DNA of 64,000 bases from Elusimicrobiota bacterium (GCA_023249675.1 JAHFCE010000012.1:1-64000), one strand, 5' to 3'. Positions 16,492-25,663 are shown, numbered from the stretch's first letter. Made by a program: numbers and translations. The notes: generated by a model not told the origin, from the sequence alone.

Positions 16492-17591
16492 AGGGAGACG
16501 GTGAGGGGGTGTATCCAGGCTTCACGGCGCAAGGCGTGGATGATTTTCTCGGCGACGCAGCGCTTAAGAGCCGCGTCCAAGTCGACAAAGGCGAGGGCGC
16601 GGGTGGAGGCGGCGCTTGCATGGGCGCGGTCGAGGCAGGCCGCATCGGCGACGTACAAGATGCGATCGAGGAGGCTCATGCGGCGGTCGCCGAGGGTGTG
16701 GCGCTTGATAGCGCAGAGAACCTCGGGATCGGAGACGCCGAATTCGCGCCGGGCCAGATCCGCGGAGACGTAGGCGTGAAGGAGCAGGGGGTCCGACGCG
16801 AGAATCGCCGCCTTTTCGGGGGCTTGGAGGCGGCGGCGTCTTACGTAGGCGGCGAGGTGATGCGGGGGATAACGCCGGCCCGCGTCGTGCAGGAGGCCGG
16901 CGAGGCGGGCTTTGAGCGGATCTGCGCTATGACGGCGGGCCAACGACTCCGCCAACGACGCCGCATTGAGAGTGTGCTCGTAACGGATGGGGGACAGCGT
17001 CGATTGTAGAACGAGCAGAATTTCTTTGCCGTAAAGACGACGCTTGTTGATGTACGACGCAACGGCGGGGAACAGTTCCTGGGAACAATCGCGATCAAGC
17101 GCCAATAACGAACGGATTTCGGTTGAAGAAATAGAGGGGAACCTTCCGGGGACCCTGCGGAAATGCGCGGGGGGTCGGGCCGAGGCGCCGGGACGGGCTC
17201 CGTACCACCACGTTGCCAACGACTTCAAGCGGGAAGGATCGCGCCACTGTGGAAAAGAAACGGCGGAATCCTGGCCGCAGACGAAGTGGAGTTCCGCGCC
17301 TTTGAGCGCGCCGAGCGTCTCGACGGTGAAGACCGGTCGGCGCGCGCGCGCTTCGCGCGCGTCTAAACGGCAAATCTTTCGCCACCGCAGCGGCAACGAA
17401 CTGAGAAGACCCAGACGGGCCATGGCGAGGCGATCTTTGGAATTCGCCTTCGGCTTTCCTTTTAACGGCGCCTGGTACGCCGGAACGATCACTATTTGAT
17501 CCGGACGTATTCGTTTCGCCGCGGCCATCAATAACTGCGCGTGGCCGCGGTGCGGTGGGTCGAAAGTGCCGCCGAAGACGAGAATACGCAT
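16467..17591 (-). CDS. nadD: Fused nicotinate-mononucleotide adenylyltransferase / YqeK HD-domain hydrolase
   Basis: A 374-residue two-domain protein. Residues 1 to about 190 are NadD, which makes nicotinate adenine dinucleotide for NAD synthesis: GGTFDPPHRGH at the N-terminus and SISSTEIRSLL near its end. Residues about 195-374 are YqeK, an HD-domain dinucleotide (Ap4A) hydrolase with HTLNAASLAESLA and the metal motif LLHDAGRRYPPHH. NadD and YqeK are usually encoded by adjacent separate genes. The ATG at 17591 was chosen because an upstream ATG at 17603 lies inside the -10 box. Confidence 0.92.
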   Translation of the reverse strand: MRILVFGGTFDPPHRGHAQLLMAAAKRIRPDQIVIVPAYQAPLKGKPKANSKDRLAMARLGLLSSLPLRWRKICRLDAREARARRPVFTVETLGALKGAELHFVCGQDSAVSFPQWRDPSRLKSLATWWYGARPGASARPPAHFRRVPGRFPSISSTEIRSLLALDRDCSQELFPAVASYINKRRLYGKEILLVLQSTLSPIRYEHTLNAASLAESLARRHSADPLKARLAGLLHDAGRRYPPHHLAAYVRRRRLQAPEKAAILASDPLLLHAYVSADLARREFGVSDPEVLCAIKRHTLGDRRMSLLDRILYVADAACLDRAHASAASTRALAFVDLDAALKRCVAEKIIHALRREAWIHPLTVSLWNCLAPL

Positions 17592-17601
17592 GAGGCCTTT
17601 C

Positions 17602-17630
17602 ATTCTAGCGCCCTGGGAGCGCCTTGACAA
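17602..17630 (-). promoter_or_regulatory. Promoter of nadD-yqeK, sharing its -35 with the divergent promoter
   Basis: On the minus strand TTGTCA (17630-17625), a 17-base spacer and TAGAAT (17607-17602) lie 10 bases before the ATG at 17591. The -35 overlaps the plus-strand TTGACA at 17624-17629. Confidence 0.7.
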
Positions 17631-17653
17631 CGAGCGCGCGGAAACGGGATGAT
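17624..17653 (+). promoter_or_regulatory. Leaderless-type promoter of the DUF1015 gene
   Basis: TTGACA (17624-17629), an 18-base spacer and GATGAT (17648-17653) are followed after 5 bases by the ATG at 17659. Confidence 0.6.
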
Positions 17654-17658
17654 GACCG

Positions 17659-18825
17659 ATGGCTGATGTGCGTCCTTTCCGCGGTGTTCGCTACTCGTCC
17701 TCTTCGTTGAGCTCCGTGCTCTGCCCTCCCTATGACGTGATCGGCCTCGAGCTCGCGAAGGAGCTCCGCCGCCGGCGTTCAAACGCCATTTTTTTGGAGT
17801 TGCCCCGGGGCGAGCCGCCCGCAAAGTACGTCCGAGCGGCGGCGCTGTGGCGGCGTTGGACTGCCGATGGAACCCTGTCGCGCGATCCTCAGCCCGCGTT
17901 TTACGCGGTCGAAGAGCGCTATCGGTTGAACAATTCTAAAATGCGCGTGCGCCGCGGCATTCTCTCCGCCCTCGGCGCCACCCCGAAGGCGTCCCGGGCG
18001 ATTATTCCGCACGAGCGGACATTGGCCAAGCCCAAGGTCGACCGTCTGCAAATGCTCGATGCGGTCGGCGTCAACACGAGCCCGATTTTCGGCGTCTTCT
18101 CCGATCCTTCGGGCGCCGCGCGGCGCGCGATCGCCGCGGGGATGAGGGGCCGTCCGGATGCGGCGGGCCGCTCGCACGCCAAGGTGTCTTACCGGCTCTG
18201 GGTCATCGATGAGCCGAGGCTCATCGACGCGATCCGTCGGGCGCTGGCGCGCCGCTCGATTCTGATCGCCGACGGGCATCATCGCTACGCGGTGAGCCGC
18301 GATCATTACGCCAAGACGAAGGGGCCGGGCGCCGACGCGGTGCTGGCCTATCTCGTGCCGGATGAGGACGCGGGCCTGGTCGTTCTGCCCACGCACCGCA
18401 TCGCCAAGATCAGCCTGCTGAAGCGGGCGGGCCAGCTTGTTTTCCTTCGGAAGACCCGCGGTCTCGGCGAGCTGGAGAAGCTTGTCGGCCAGTCGAAGAA
18501 TCCGTATGCGTTCGGCCTGATCGAGAACGGTTTTTATTTCGGCGAGCCCGAGCCTAACGGCTGCAAGAGCGGCCTTGCGGTCGAGTGGCTCAGCGCGCAG
18601 CTGCTCGCGGGCGTCAAGCCCGATGAGATGAGCTACACGCCCGATGCAGCGCTCGCGGTCAAGACGGCGAAGGCGTTGGGCGGCGCGGCCGTGCTCGTGA
18701 AGCCGTTTGGCGTGGCGCAGGTACGGCGCGCGGCGCAGGCCGTCGGCCTCCTGCCGCAGAAATCCACCTTTTTCTATCCGAAGATCGCGACCGGACTCGT
18801 TTTCCGTCCGTTGGACGATTCATGA
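17659..18825 (+). CDS. DUF1015 family protein (SerK-like)
   Basis: A 388-residue cytoplasmic protein of the DUF1015 family. It shows the diagnostic VRPFRGVRY start, CPPYDVI at about 22-28, and the strongly conserved ADGHHRYAVS motif near residue 208. Archaeal relatives include an ADP-dependent free-serine kinase; bacterial members are mostly uncharacterised, so the substrate is unknown here. It overlaps the following glycosyltransferase gene by ATGA, so the two are expressed together. Confidence 0.88.
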   Translation: MADVRPFRGVRYSSSSLSSVLCPPYDVIGLELAKELRRRRSNAIFLELPRGEPPAKYVRAAALWRRWTADGTLSRDPQPAFYAVEERYRLNNSKMRVRRGILSALGATPKASRAIIPHERTLAKPKVDRLQMLDAVGVNTSPIFGVFSDPSGAARRAIAAGMRGRPDAAGRSHAKVSYRLWVIDEPRLIDAIRRALARRSILIADGHHRYAVSRDHYAKTKGPGADAVLAYLVPDEDAGLVVLPTHRIAKISLLKRAGQLVFLRKTRGLGELEKLVGQSKNPYAFGLIENGFYFGEPEPNGCKSGLAVEWLSAQLLAGVKPDEMSYTPDAALAVKTAKALGGAAVLVKPFGVAQVRRAAQAVGLLPQKSTFFYPKIATGLVFRPLDDS

Positions 18826-19511
18826 AGTTTTCGGTCATTGTCGCGGCCTACAATGAGGGCCCGCAGATCGGATCATCGCTGAAGCGGCTTCGGCAGATAT
18901 CGCAGACGAGTCCGATGGAAGTGCTCGTCATCGACGGCGGCTCCGATGACGGCACGGTGGACGCCGCGCGTTCGTTCGCCGACGAGGTCGTGGACTTGGG
19001 CTCGCCCAATCGCGGCGCGCAGTGGCACGCGGGCGCGCAAAAGGCGACCGGCGACCTGCTCTTCTTCCTGCGCGCCGACGCCCAGCCTCCGGGGAACTGG
19101 CAGCAGGCGCTCGAGCGCCATTGGCTTTCCGCGTCGACGGGGGGCAACGCCGCCACCGCGTTCTCGGTCGCGTACGGCGCGGGCGCGGGGCTCTCCGCTT
19201 TGTCGATGTGGTCCAACGCGCGCGTGCGCTCGGGCTTGGCCTCCTCCGATCACGGCCTTTGCACGACGCCCGAGATCTACCAGGCCGTCGGGGGCTTCCC
19301 CGCGTTCCCGGTCCTCGAGGACATGGAGTTCTCGCGGCGCCTGGCCGCGCGCGGCCGCATCGCTCTCTTGCCCGAGCGCCTGCGTCCGGCGGCTCGGCAC
19401 GTGCACTCGATCGGGCCCCTTGCCTATATCGCGCGCCGGGTCTGGCTTGAGACGCGCTACAAGATGGGCGCCACGCCTGAGGCAATTTTCGCCGCCGCGC
19501 CGGACTTATAG
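18822..19511 (+). CDS. Family 2 glycosyltransferase
   Basis: A 229-residue GT-A fold transferase. It begins FSVIVAAYNEG and has VIDGGSDDGT for nucleotide-sugar binding. LFFLRADAQPP stands at the DxD site, with the second Asp of the motif retained in RADAQ. The C-terminal half has YQAVGGFPAFPVLEDMEFSRRL, the acceptor-side signature of the short GT2 subgroup. The sugar and acceptor cannot be inferred. It is coupled to the DUF1015 gene and ends 9 bases from the convergent dusB. Confidence 0.88.
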   Translation: MKFSVIVAAYNEGPQIGSSLKRLRQISQTSPMEVLVIDGGSDDGTVDAARSFADEVVDLGSPNRGAQWHAGAQKATGDLLFFLRADAQPPGNWQQALERHWLSASTGGNAATAFSVAYGAGAGLSALSMWSNARVRSGLASSDHGLCTTPEIYQAVGGFPAFPVLEDMEFSRRLAARGRIALLPERLRPAARHVHSIGPLAYIARRVWLETRYKMGATPEAIFAAAPDL

Positions 19512-19520
19512 AGACTCTCG

Positions 19521-20540
19521 CTACTCGGCGAGGAGAATCGGCACCGATGGAGGCGGGGCATCGGCGGGGAGTCGATCGAAGAAGTCCGCGATCAGGCGCG
19601 CGATCTCGTCGCAGTCCATCGTGGAGCAGACCGCCACGCGCAGGACCTTGTTGCGCGGCAGGCCCTGCGTGTACCAGACCGTGATGCGGCGCATGTTCAG
19701 CGCGGCCTGGCGGTCGCCGAGCAGACGGCGTTCGAGCGCCAAATGTTTGAGCACGGTTGCTTTGCGTTCGGGCACGGTCGGGACGTCGACTGGATCCTGC
19801 CGGCCGCTCATCGCGTTGTCGAGGTTGCGGTAGATCCACGGGTTGCCGAGGCCGCCGCGTCCGATCATGATGCCGTCGCAGCCGGAGATTTCGAAGAGGC
19901 GCTCCGCGTCTGCGGGCGTGAGCACGTCGCCGTTGCCGATGACTGGAATTTTGACCGCGCGCTTGACCATACCGATCGCTTTCCAATCAGACTTGCCGGA
20001 GTAGCCCTGGGCCTGGGTGCGGCCATGGATCGTGACGGCGCACAGGCCCGCGCCCTCGGCGCGCTTGGCGAGTTCGACGGCTTCATCGCCCGAGGGGTCC
20101 GAGAAACCCTTGCGCGTCTTCATCGTGACCGGGATTTTGACCGCGCCGCGCACCGCGCGAAACACCCGTTCGGCCCGCGCGGGGTCCTTGAGCAGCGCTG
20201 AGCCCTCGCCGTTGCCGACGACCTTTTTCACGGGGCAGCCGAGGTTCATGTCGATGAGGTCGAAGCCCATGGCCTCGAGAATCCGCGCGGCTTCGGCCAT
20301 CATGTCCGGATCGCAGCCGAGCAGTTGGGCGCCGAGCGGCTTGTCCTCGGGCGTGGTGTGAAGCATGCGCCGCGTTTTCGCATTCTCGCGCGTCAGCGAC
20401 TGCGCCGACACCATCTCCAAATAACAGAACCCAAGCCCCTTCTCGCGCCCGATCAGCCGGAACGGCAGGTCGGAGCAGGCGGCGAGGGGAGACTGGAGGA
20501 TTTTCGACGGAAGACGGAGAGGGCCGATTTGGAGCGGCAC
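19521..20540 (-). CDS. dusB: tRNA-dihydrouridine synthase
   Basis: An FMN enzyme that reduces uridines in the tRNA D-loop. The 339-residue protein has a TIM barrel with SPLAACSDLPFR at the N-terminus and MNLGCPVKK containing catalytic Cys102. IHGRTQAQGYSGKSDW and the phosphate-binding IGRGGLGNPWI follow. The start is a GTG at 20540, directly preceded by a TAAAAT -10 box at 6 bases. The DusB-type assignment over DusA/C follows from the overall pattern but is less certain than the family. Confidence 0.93.
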   Translation of the reverse strand: MPLQIGPLRLPSKILQSPLAACSDLPFRLIGREKGLGFCYLEMVSAQSLTRENAKTRRMLHTTPEDKPLGAQLLGCDPDMMAEAARILEAMGFDLIDMNLGCPVKKVVGNGEGSALLKDPARAERVFRAVRGAVKIPVTMKTRKGFSDPSGDEAVELAKRAEGAGLCAVTIHGRTQAQGYSGKSDWKAIGMVKRAVKIPVIGNGDVLTPADAERLFEISGCDGIMIGRGGLGNPWIYRNLDNAMSGRQDPVDVPTVPERKATVLKHLALERRLLGDRQAALNMRRITVWYTQGLPRNKVLRVAVCSTMDCDEIARLIADFFDRLPADAPPPSVPILLAE

Positions 20541-20546
20541 GGGAAA

Positions 20547-20552
20547 ATTTTA
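20547..20552 (-). promoter_or_regulatory. -10 box (TAAAAT) 6 bases before dusB GTG start
   Basis: On the minus strand TAAAAT ends 6 bases before the GTG start, implying a leaderless mRNA. The -35 region is weak. Confidence 0.5.
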
Positions 20553-20583
20553 GCACTTCTCCGTCGATTCCTTCCGGGTTAGG

Positions 20584-20589
20584 TATAAT
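20584..20589 (+). promoter_or_regulatory. Consensus -10 box (TATAAT) 7 bases before the dehydrogenase start
   Basis: A perfect TATAAT ends 7 bases before the ATG at 20597, so the transcript would begin at the start codon. No clear -35 is seen. It lies back to back with the dusB promoter. Confidence 0.6.
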
Positions 20590-20596
20590 CCCGGAC

Positions 20597-21562
20597 ATGT
20601 CGAAGCCCCGAATTCTCGTCACGCGCCGCGTTCCCCGGGAATGCCTCGACCTGCTGAAACAGCACGTCGATGTCGAGCACTACGATAAGGCAACCGCGAT
20701 TCCACGCGGGCTCCTGCTCAAGACAGCGGCGGACAAGGATGGTCTTCTGTGTCTGCTCACCGATAAGATCGACGCGGAGCTGCTCGCGGCCGCGCCGCGG
20801 CTCCAGGCGGTGTCGACTTTCTCCGTTGGCTACGACCACGTCGATGTCCCCGCGTGCAAGGCGCGCGGCGTCGCCGTGACCAACACGCCCGGCGTGCTGA
20901 CCGAGTCCACCGCCGACTTCACCTGGGCCCTGCTGATGTCGGCGGCGCGCCGGGTGGTCGAGGGCGACGCGCACATGCGCGGCGGCAAGTACAAGGGGTG
21001 GGATCCGCTGCTGCTGCTTGGCAGCGATGTCTCCGGCAAAACCCTCGGCGTGATCGGCTTCGGGCGCATCGGCCAGGCGGTGGCCAAGCGCGCGGGCGGG
21101 TTCTCGATGCGCGTTCTCTATCATGACACGAAGCGCGCATCGAGTGATGTCGAGGCGGCGCTGAACGCCGTGTTCGTCCCGCTCCATGAGCTTCTGCGCG
21201 AGTCCGATTACGTGTCGGTCCACACCGTGCTCGATGCGGGCACGCGGCACCTGCTCGATGACCGGGCGTTCGGCCTGATGAAGAAGTCGGCGTATCTGAT
21301 CAATGCTGCGCGCGGCCCTATTGTCGATGAGAAGGCGCTCGTGCGCGCGCTCAAGTCGGAACGCATCCGCGGCGCGGGCCTCGACGTGTACGAATGGGAG
21401 CCGAAGATGGCGCCCGGGTTGGCTTCCTGCAAAAACGCGGTGCTAGCGCCCCACCTGGCCTCGGCGACGCTCGAGACGCGCGTGAAGATGGGCGTGATGG
21501 CGGCGGAGGGTCTTATCGATGGTCTCGTCCGAAAGACGCGCTCGCCCTACCGCGTTGATTAG
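20597..21562 (+). CDS. D-2-hydroxyacid dehydrogenase (glyoxylate/hydroxypyruvate reductase-like)
   Basis: A 321-residue NAD(P)-dependent dehydrogenase that interconverts D-2-hydroxyacids and 2-oxoacids. The substrate domain has FSVGYDHVDVPACKARGVAVTN. The Rossmann motif is GFGRIGQAVA. The catalytic Arg (AARGPIVDE), Glu (DVYEWEP) and His (APHLAS) are all present. The pattern is closest to glyoxylate/hydroxypyruvate reductases, but D-lactate or phosphoglycerate activity cannot be excluded. Its stop codon overlaps that of the convergent gene by 4 bases. Confidence 0.9.
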   Translation: MSKPRILVTRRVPRECLDLLKQHVDVEHYDKATAIPRGLLLKTAADKDGLLCLLTDKIDAELLAAAPRLQAVSTFSVGYDHVDVPACKARGVAVTNTPGVLTESTADFTWALLMSAARRVVEGDAHMRGGKYKGWDPLLLLGSDVSGKTLGVIGFGRIGQAVAKRAGGFSMRVLYHDTKRASSDVEAALNAVFVPLHELLRESDYVSVHTVLDAGTRHLLDDRAFGLMKKSAYLINAARGPIVDEKALVRALKSERIRGAGLDVYEWEPKMAPGLASCKNAVLAPHLASATLETRVKMGVMAAEGLIDGLVRKTRSPYRVD

Positions 21563-24500
21563 CGCAATTCTCTTTCGATTTTTTTGATTGCGATCGAGAT
21601 CAATCGTTGCTGGGCTTCCGGCATTTGCTCAGGCTGGAGCTTGAAGCGCGCTTCGAAAGCGATCCGAATGAGGGCCAGGTCCTGCTTTTTATTCTCAGCG
21701 GGAAGTTCGCTCCATGGGCGGTTGTACACGGGATTATCCTTCGCCCCGTTTATATTTCGTTTGAGCACCGCTTCGTGAACGCTTGAGGCGGCAGCGAAAA
21801 GCCATCTTTGCGCGTCCGCTCGATTTTTAAAAATCAATTTTTTGGCCCACACGCGATCCACGAGATCGACCGCGTATCTCCCGGACAAGATGTTTTCTTC
21901 TTGGTGATTTTCGGCTAAATAGATAAACGGCAGATTTTTTAGGTCCTCATAAAGTCCGAGGATCCCGGTTGTCGGATCAGGTTTGAAGGCAATGAACGGA
22001 CGGAACTCTCCAGGGATTTGCCTTTCAGCGAAATAGGCGTCGAGGGTTTCGTCGCTGGTGACCCGTGTTCCGTCATCGAGTCGGGCGGATGCGGGTTTCC
22101 ATCTGTCCGTGTACTTTGAATGAGCCCTCCAGTTCTCATGAATTCGTTCGCCGGCCACGGTGGCGCGCACCTCGGCGCTCCGTTTCCGATCAATGTGCAC
22201 TTCCAACCGTCGGAGGGCTTCCAGCAACACCGCTTTCTGCGTGCGCTCCATCGCGTTGGGATTGACCTGCGTCGCGGTCTCGAGGGCGATTTTAAGCAGG
22301 GTGACGCCGTTGAGCTGCTTGCCGGCGCCGAGCTCATCCCACGGACGATTGTACTCAGGATAGTCCTTGACCCAGGATTGGTTTCGTCTGAGCCAGCCGA
22401 GGTGCAGCTTCCGACAAGCCTCCGTCAACCATTGCGTCGCTTCGGAGACGTTTGAAAAATGAAGCTTGTCCTCTGCGATGCCCTCAATCAAGTCCACGGC
22501 CGCCGACGCGCCCTGGAGGTTTTCGAACTGATTGTTGGGGGCCAGATATTGATTCGGCAGGTGTTGGATATCCTCATAAAGCGTTCGCAGTCTCGACTTC
22601 GGGTCAACTTGAAACGAATAGTATTTCCGCATCGATTCGGGGATTGCGTTTTCGGCGAAATACTGGCGCAATTCCTCGGCGCTCTGAATTCTAAAATCAT
22701 CGTTGACACCCCTCCCATCCTTAAAGGACGCTCGCGCCGGCTTCCACCGCCGGGAATAGCCGGAGTTTTTTTGCCAAGCGGCGTGGAAGGCCTTGGCCAC
22801 GATGCTTCTGACGTTTTCTTTTCCGGCGCCGACCTCCTGATCGAGCGCGATGGTTTCGCCAGGACGCCTCTGGATGTCCTTGGCGATCGTTGACTTGAAA
22901 TCTTTGGGGAAACCCACATCGGTGCTGACGAAGTAGGCAAGCACCTCGTGATTGAACGGGGCCTCTAGAGCCCTCATGAGCGTTTCAGCCGCCTCGATGA
23001 TGTTCTCGCGGGTGCGGAACGCCGAGCCGACAATATTGTCGAGCCGCGCGCCGGGCATGTCGTAGAAATCGTGAGCGAGCTTTCGAAACACGTAGGCAAG
23101 CGTGGTGGCTCCGGGCTCCATGACGTAGGAGACAACGGCGCCATCGATCCTCTCGAAGGGCGTGATGAGGTTGGGCGGCCGCAAAACAGCCGTCCTCACC
23201 ACATCGGGGGCGGCGGCCAAGGCATCTTCATGGAGGATTTCGAACAACAGCACTTTTAAAAGCCGCTTTTTATTTTTTACGACCTCGTCATCGCTCTTTT
23301 TGACGATGATGAGCGGAAGCAGCCGCTCGCGGATGAAACGATCGGATTCCGCGGCGAACTCCGCGATCGTTCTTCCCGACGCGTTCGCTTTCTCTTGGAA
23401 GAATTGGTACATCCTCCGGCTGTGATTAATATCGTGAACCCAAAACTCATAGGGTGTTTGGTAAAAACCGTCAACCCAGGTGATGTCGGTGTTCACGCCG
23501 ATGAGGCCGATGGGAACGCCTCGGATCTTGAGAATATCGGTCGCGCCCAGCCCGACGATTGTCGGCATGATGATGTGATCTGGAGCTTGGCCTTTGAGGA
23601 AATGCCCGTAATATTCGTACCGAGCGCTGTGATAAAGCGCCGGGCTGCGCTTGGGATCGAGTGCTCGCTGGTGGACGTCAAAGAATTCCACCGCCCGCTG
23701 GATCGCTTCGAGCGTCGGCATGTACGGGAATGGCGGGCCTTCTTTCGGTTGCGCGGCATCGTTGAGATAGTCCATCGCGATCGCCCGCATGTTCCAGAGA
23801 GCGGGGTTCTCGGCGCATAGAGTTCTGACTTCCGGGTCGTTTTCGAGTTTGAGAGCGAGATATTTTGCGACCGGGCCGAGTTCGGGGAAAGAGGCCTCTA
23901 TCCCCTGGTCGGCGAGGCGGCTGCGCATGTCCAGGTACATCGGATAGGGGTTCTCGGTCAGTTTTTTTATAAATGTTTTTTGCCGGTCGAGCAGTTCCGT
24001 TTCGGTTTCTCCCGTCCGGGGGAGCGGGCGAAAGGGCAGCTTTTCGCCCGAATTGAAAATCCTGAGCAACTCCTCCGCCTTTTTAATCGCGATCTCCGTG
24101 GCCCGCGAGGGGAAGGCTCCCGCGAGGGCATAGTCATGGGTGTAACTGGCGTCCCGCATCTTAAAAGTAAAACTGACGTGTCGTAGCCGCGTGAGTGTTT
24201 GAGTCTGCAGCGCCCGGAGCGCGGGGTTGGTCCTGACGGCTTTCTGAAGTTCCGGGTTGTCGGAGATCTCTTTTTCCAAGGCCGCCACTCGCGGACCGAG
24301 CTCCGGCGCCAAAACCAATAGGTCCTTGCCGGATTTGTGATTCACCACGCCCTTTGTGGGAGCCGGCTGGAGCGCCCCCTCTTTCGGCATCTTCTTTGGA
24401 GGCGTACTTTCGGATGACGCGATGCTACCGCCGGCAGGGACATCGATGTCGGCGAGTTCGGCGGACAGGCCCAACGCGCGGGCCGAGCTCTGGAGCGAAG

Positions 24501-24951
24501 CTTCCACGATTTGCCGCTTTTCGTTTGCGAGATCCGCTCGGGCTTGTTTGGCGGCGTCGATCAGGGTCTGGCATCCTGATCCCAGGTAGGGCGATAGGAC
24601 CAGGCTGAGTTCGCTGAGCTTTTGCGCCGCCACAATCGGATTCGCGAGGGCTCTTGCGCCGCCCAACACGGCCCGCGGTTGCGTCGAAGCCGCCGCATTC
24701 CGAACCGCGGGCGGAGGACTCCACGGTGATTGAGCATTGAGAGTTCTGAGCGCTTCATTCAGCTGTGCGGCGCTGAAATCAGGCGAGTCGAGGAACTGTC
24801 CGATGGAATGCTGCCAGGCCGGCGGCATGATGGAAATAGCGTTGCCGACGATTTGAACCGCATTCGTCCGCGGACTTTGACCGGTGATTCCTGCGGAGCG
24901 GGCCGGCGCGACTAAAGAAAACGCCAGGATGAACGGAATCATGCGTTCCAT
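21559..24951 (-). CDS. Large secreted protein with two tandem C-terminal repeats
   Basis: A 1130-residue exported protein of unknown function. A signal peptide (1 to about 20) is followed by an Ala/Pro-rich segment. A central domain contains conserved-looking GVNTDITWVDGFYQTPYEFW and VHDINHSRRMYQFF, whose His/Asp spacing could bind a metal. The C-terminus has two related units of about 150 residues (encoded at about 22326-22780 and 21700-22130). Each runs from RWKPA through LYEDxxxLPxxYLAxNxQxEN to YNRPWxEL. The ATG at 24951 fits the signal peptide, and a TATACT -10 box lies 15 bases upstream. I recognise no family. Confidence 0.85.
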   Translation of the reverse strand: MERMIPFILAFSLVAPARSAGITGQSPRTNAVQIVGNAISIMPPAWQHSIGQFLDSPDFSAAQLNEALRTLNAQSPWSPPPAVRNAAASTQPRAVLGGARALANPIVAAQKLSELSLVLSPYLGSGCQTLIDAAKQARADLANEKRQIVEASLQSSARALGLSAELADIDVPAGGSIASSESTPPKKMPKEGALQPAPTKGVVNHKSGKDLLVLAPELGPRVAALEKEISDNPELQKAVRTNPALRALQTQTLTRLRHVSFTFKMRDASYTHDYALAGAFPSRATEIAIKKAEELLRIFNSGEKLPFRPLPRTGETETELLDRQKTFIKKLTENPYPMYLDMRSRLADQGIEASFPELGPVAKYLALKLENDPEVRTLCAENPALWNMRAIAMDYLNDAAQPKEGPPFPYMPTLEAIQRAVEFFDVHQRALDPKRSPALYHSARYEYYGHFLKGQAPDHIIMPTIVGLGATDILKIRGVPIGLIGVNTDITWVDGFYQTPYEFWVHDINHSRRMYQFFQEKANASGRTIAEFAAESDRFIRERLLPLIIVKKSDDEVVKNKKRLLKVLLFEILHEDALAAAPDVVRTAVLRPPNLITPFERIDGAVVSYVMEPGATTLAYVFRKLAHDFYDMPGARLDNIVGSAFRTRENIIEAAETLMRALEAPFNHEVLAYFVSTDVGFPKDFKSTIAKDIQRRPGETIALDQEVGAGKENVRSIVAKAFHAAWQKNSGYSRRWKPARASFKDGRGVNDDFRIQSAEELRQYFAENAIPESMRKYYSFQVDPKSRLRTLYEDIQHLPNQYLAPNNQFENLQGASAAVDLIEGIAEDKLHFSNVSEATQWLTEACRKLHLGWLRRNQSWVKDYPEYNRPWDELGAGKQLNGVTLLKIALETATQVNPNAMERTQKAVLLEALRRLEVHIDRKRSAEVRATVAGERIHENWRAHSKYTDRWKPASARLDDGTRVTSDETLDAYFAERQIPGEFRPFIAFKPDPTTGILGLYEDLKNLPFIYLAENHQEENILSGRYAVDLVDRVWAKKLIFKNRADAQRWLFAAASSVHEAVLKRNINGAKDNPVYNRPWSELPAENKKQDLALIRIAFEARFKLQPEQMPEAQQRLISIAIKKIERELR

Positions 24952-24977
24952 GGGAGCTCGTTTTGAAGTATAGAGGA

Positions 24978-25628
24978 CTAACACGAATTCAGCAAGCGCA
25001 GCAAAGCGGCGATCACGGCCTCGAGGCGGGCCAGGACGAATAGGGTGACTTCGTCGCGCATTCCGGCCTCGCCCCGCGTGACCGTCAGGAATTCGGCGAG
25101 GTTGCGCCGCGCGCGGCGGACGGCGTAGGCGCGCCGCCGTTCGGTCTTGGGCCTGCGGTCGAAAATTTTCTTGAGCTTGTCGAGTTCCAGACGGCGCGAG
25201 GCTTCTTCGACCAAGGCCTGCCAGGGCTTGCCGCGGCGTTCGGGGGGCAGCGCCTCCACATCGAAGACAGTTTTAACCGTCGCGCCGGCGAGGAGGACTG
25301 CGACTGCTTCGCGACGGGATTGAGGGTCGCCTCCCGGCTCGAGATGGAAGGCGAGATCGGCGTAGTCGCCGGGTGTCAGGAGCTTTTCGAATATCTCCTT
25401 GTGATCCAGCAGCGCGCCTGGTTTGAGGAACGAATCCCGGAGATCTTCGAGCAGGCGGGCGCGGGCTTCCGTGTACAGAGCCTGTTTGTACTCGCGCAGG
25501 GGCCCCGCGCAGTCGCCCAGCTTGCGGCGCATGTAGCTCCAGGGGTCGCTCTCGTAGTTGCGCACGGTTGGGGGGAAGCTGGCGGCTTCGCCCAGGCGGG
25601 CAAGGAGCGGGAGGGCGCCGGCGTTCAT
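24978..25628 (-). CDS. Hypothetical helical protein divergent from glgP
   Basis: A 216-residue, mostly alpha-helical cytoplasmic protein rich in Arg and Leu, with no signal peptide or clear motif. The ATG at 25628 is fixed by a strong promoter ending 6 bases upstream; a longer frame would start inside the divergent glgP gene. It shares a compact intergenic region with glgP, with two back-to-back promoters, so joint regulation is possible. I do not recognise the family. Confidence 0.75.
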   Translation of the reverse strand: MNAGALPLLARLGEAASFPPTVRNYESDPWSYMRRKLGDCAGPLREYKQALYTEARARLLEDLRDSFLKPGALLDHKEIFEKLLTPGDYADLAFHLEPGGDPQSRREAVAVLLAGATVKTVFDVEALPPERRGKPWQALVEEASRRLELDKLKKIFDRRPKTERRRAYAVRRARRNLAEFLTVTRGEAGMRDEVTLFVLARLEAVIAALLRLLNSC

Positions 25629-25634
25629 GACGAG

Positions 25635-25663
25635 AGGATAGACCGCCCTACCGTCGGCGTCAA
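25635..25663 (-). promoter_or_regulatory. Leaderless-type promoter of the 216-residue protein gene
   Basis: On the minus strand TTGACG (25663-25658), a 17-base spacer, TATCCT (25640-25635), then 6 bases to the ATG at 25628. Confidence 0.7.
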
